Shown: positions 63,493 through 64,000 of the stretch, in pieces
Layout of the letters: each line of letters starts with the position of its first letter
Numbering within the stretch: position 1 is the stretch's first letter
NCBI GenBank assembly: GCA_033557835.1
Contig: JAWQRO010000010.1
Location: 28,958-92,957, forward strand
Direction of reading: 5' to 3'
From: Helochares maculicollis
Taxonomy: Eukaryota > Arthropoda > Insecta > Coleoptera > Hydrophilidae
Length of the DNA stretch: 64,000 nucleotides
Notes under the pieces: generated by a model
Told to the model about the DNA's origin: nothing
The model's database searches: none
What the model saw: only the letters and a program-made list of their open reading frames with translations
Made by a program: the position numbers and the translations under genes

Positions 63493-64000
63493 TAAGGAGT
63501 ACAAATAAGTTTCCGCCGTTTTTTATAAAAAATTGAATATTTATTGTAACAGAACAGTAGTTTAAGTTTAATCAAAGTATTGTCCATCACTAGCAACTAC
63601 TTTTTCCCATCTCTCAGGCAGCATTCGGATTCCACATCTGAAGAACTTATCTTTTGAGACTATCCACGTATCAACCCAATTTTTGGTATCTTTATATGTT
63701 GTGAACCGCTGCTCCGACAGAGCATGTGCAATTGACCGGAACAGATAATACTCTGAGGGCGCTATATCTGGTGAATACGGCGGGTGGGGTAACACTTCCT
63801 AATCAAGTGTTTTCAAATAGTTTTTCACTGGAACCGCTATATGCGGAGGAGCATTATCATGGAGAGAATTATTTTGTCGTGTCTAGAATAGTATTGAGGG
63901 CGTTTTTCCTTTAGAGCACGGCTCAATCTCATCAATTGTGTTCGGTAGAGAGTTCCAGTGATTGTTTCGCTCGGATTAAGCAACTCGTAATACACCACAC
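63493..64000 (-). mobile_element. Mariner transposon, 3' half, inactivated, cut by the window end
   Basis: On the - strand the sequence encodes YYELLNPSETITGTLYR, LSRALKEKRPQ, RHDKIIL, then after a one-base deletion HDNAPPHIAVPVKNYLKTLD, a stop (TAG, 63799-63801) where mariners have Trp, EVLPHPPYSPDIAPSEYYLF and, to the stop at 63568, LPERWEKVVASDGQYFD. These are the mariner DD34D motifs; the third catalytic Asp (APSD) is Glu here. A candidate terminal inverted repeat begins near 63495 with AGGAGTACAAATAAGTTTCC, next to a TA. It sits in the transporter intron in antisense orientation; its 5' end is beyond the window. Confidence 0.9.

Noticed and set aside
1..64000. CRISPR arrays, bacterial operons, riboswitches
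   Set aside because: No such structure is present; the sequence is eukaryotic nuclear DNA.

Overview
The window reads as AT-rich (by eye about 70%) nuclear DNA of an insect. Genes are split by introns with clean GT/AG junctions, ribosomal protein L27 is eukaryotic, core promoters carry TATA boxes and insect-type TCAGT initiators, and the interspersed debris is typical of arthropods (mariner, LINE, Mutator-like). A beetle or other insect with a medium-sized, transposon-rich genome fits; the order cannot be fixed from this sequence.

Six protein-coding genes are supported. From left to right: (1) inositol hexakisphosphate kinase (IP6K), + strand, four exons between 1746 and 8480, with the N-terminal exon outside the window; (2) the Golgi/ER SNARE Bet1, - strand, 9380-9772, convergent with IP6K; (3) a 685-residue TRIM-NHL E3 ligase (RING, B-box, coiled coil, filamin, NHL), + strand, six coding exons 34378-38478; (4) a 404-residue FAM117/GLCCI1 homologue, + strand, six coding exons 42203-49493; (5) ribosomal protein eL27, - strand, 52948-53487, with a tiny 5' exon near 53784-53810; (6) the first coding exon of a cationic amino acid transporter (SLC7/CAT type), + strand, 62481-62706, which continues past the window. 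These are unrelated housekeeping or regulatory genes, not a pathway cluster.

The 24 kb from 10.5 to 34.3 kb has no recognisable cellular coding exon. It holds transposon remnants: a transposase-type helix-turn-helix fragment at 12.9-13.1 kb, a LINE reverse transcriptase at 16.8-17.5 kb next to a dispersed repeat, a Mutator-like fragment at 23.3-23.6 kb and a retrotransposon RNase H at 29.2-30.0 kb. It also holds several candidate 5' exons and promoters, any of which could start the TRIM-NHL transcript, including a textbook TATA/Inr pair at 22374/22405. The 54-60 kb interval and the far right end are also transposon-rich, with an internally deleted mariner at 57.6-58.3 kb and a second, broken mariner in the transporter intron at 63.5-64.0 kb.

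The most striking unexplained structure is one dispersed repeat family of about 0.8-0.95 kb. Two near-full copies lie in opposite orientation at 15.7-16.5 and 43.6-44.5 kb, and at least six fragments are scattered across the window. Its two ends each carry a short perfect hairpin. I found no convincing new gene system; the hunt yields repeats, hairpins and regulatory candidates.
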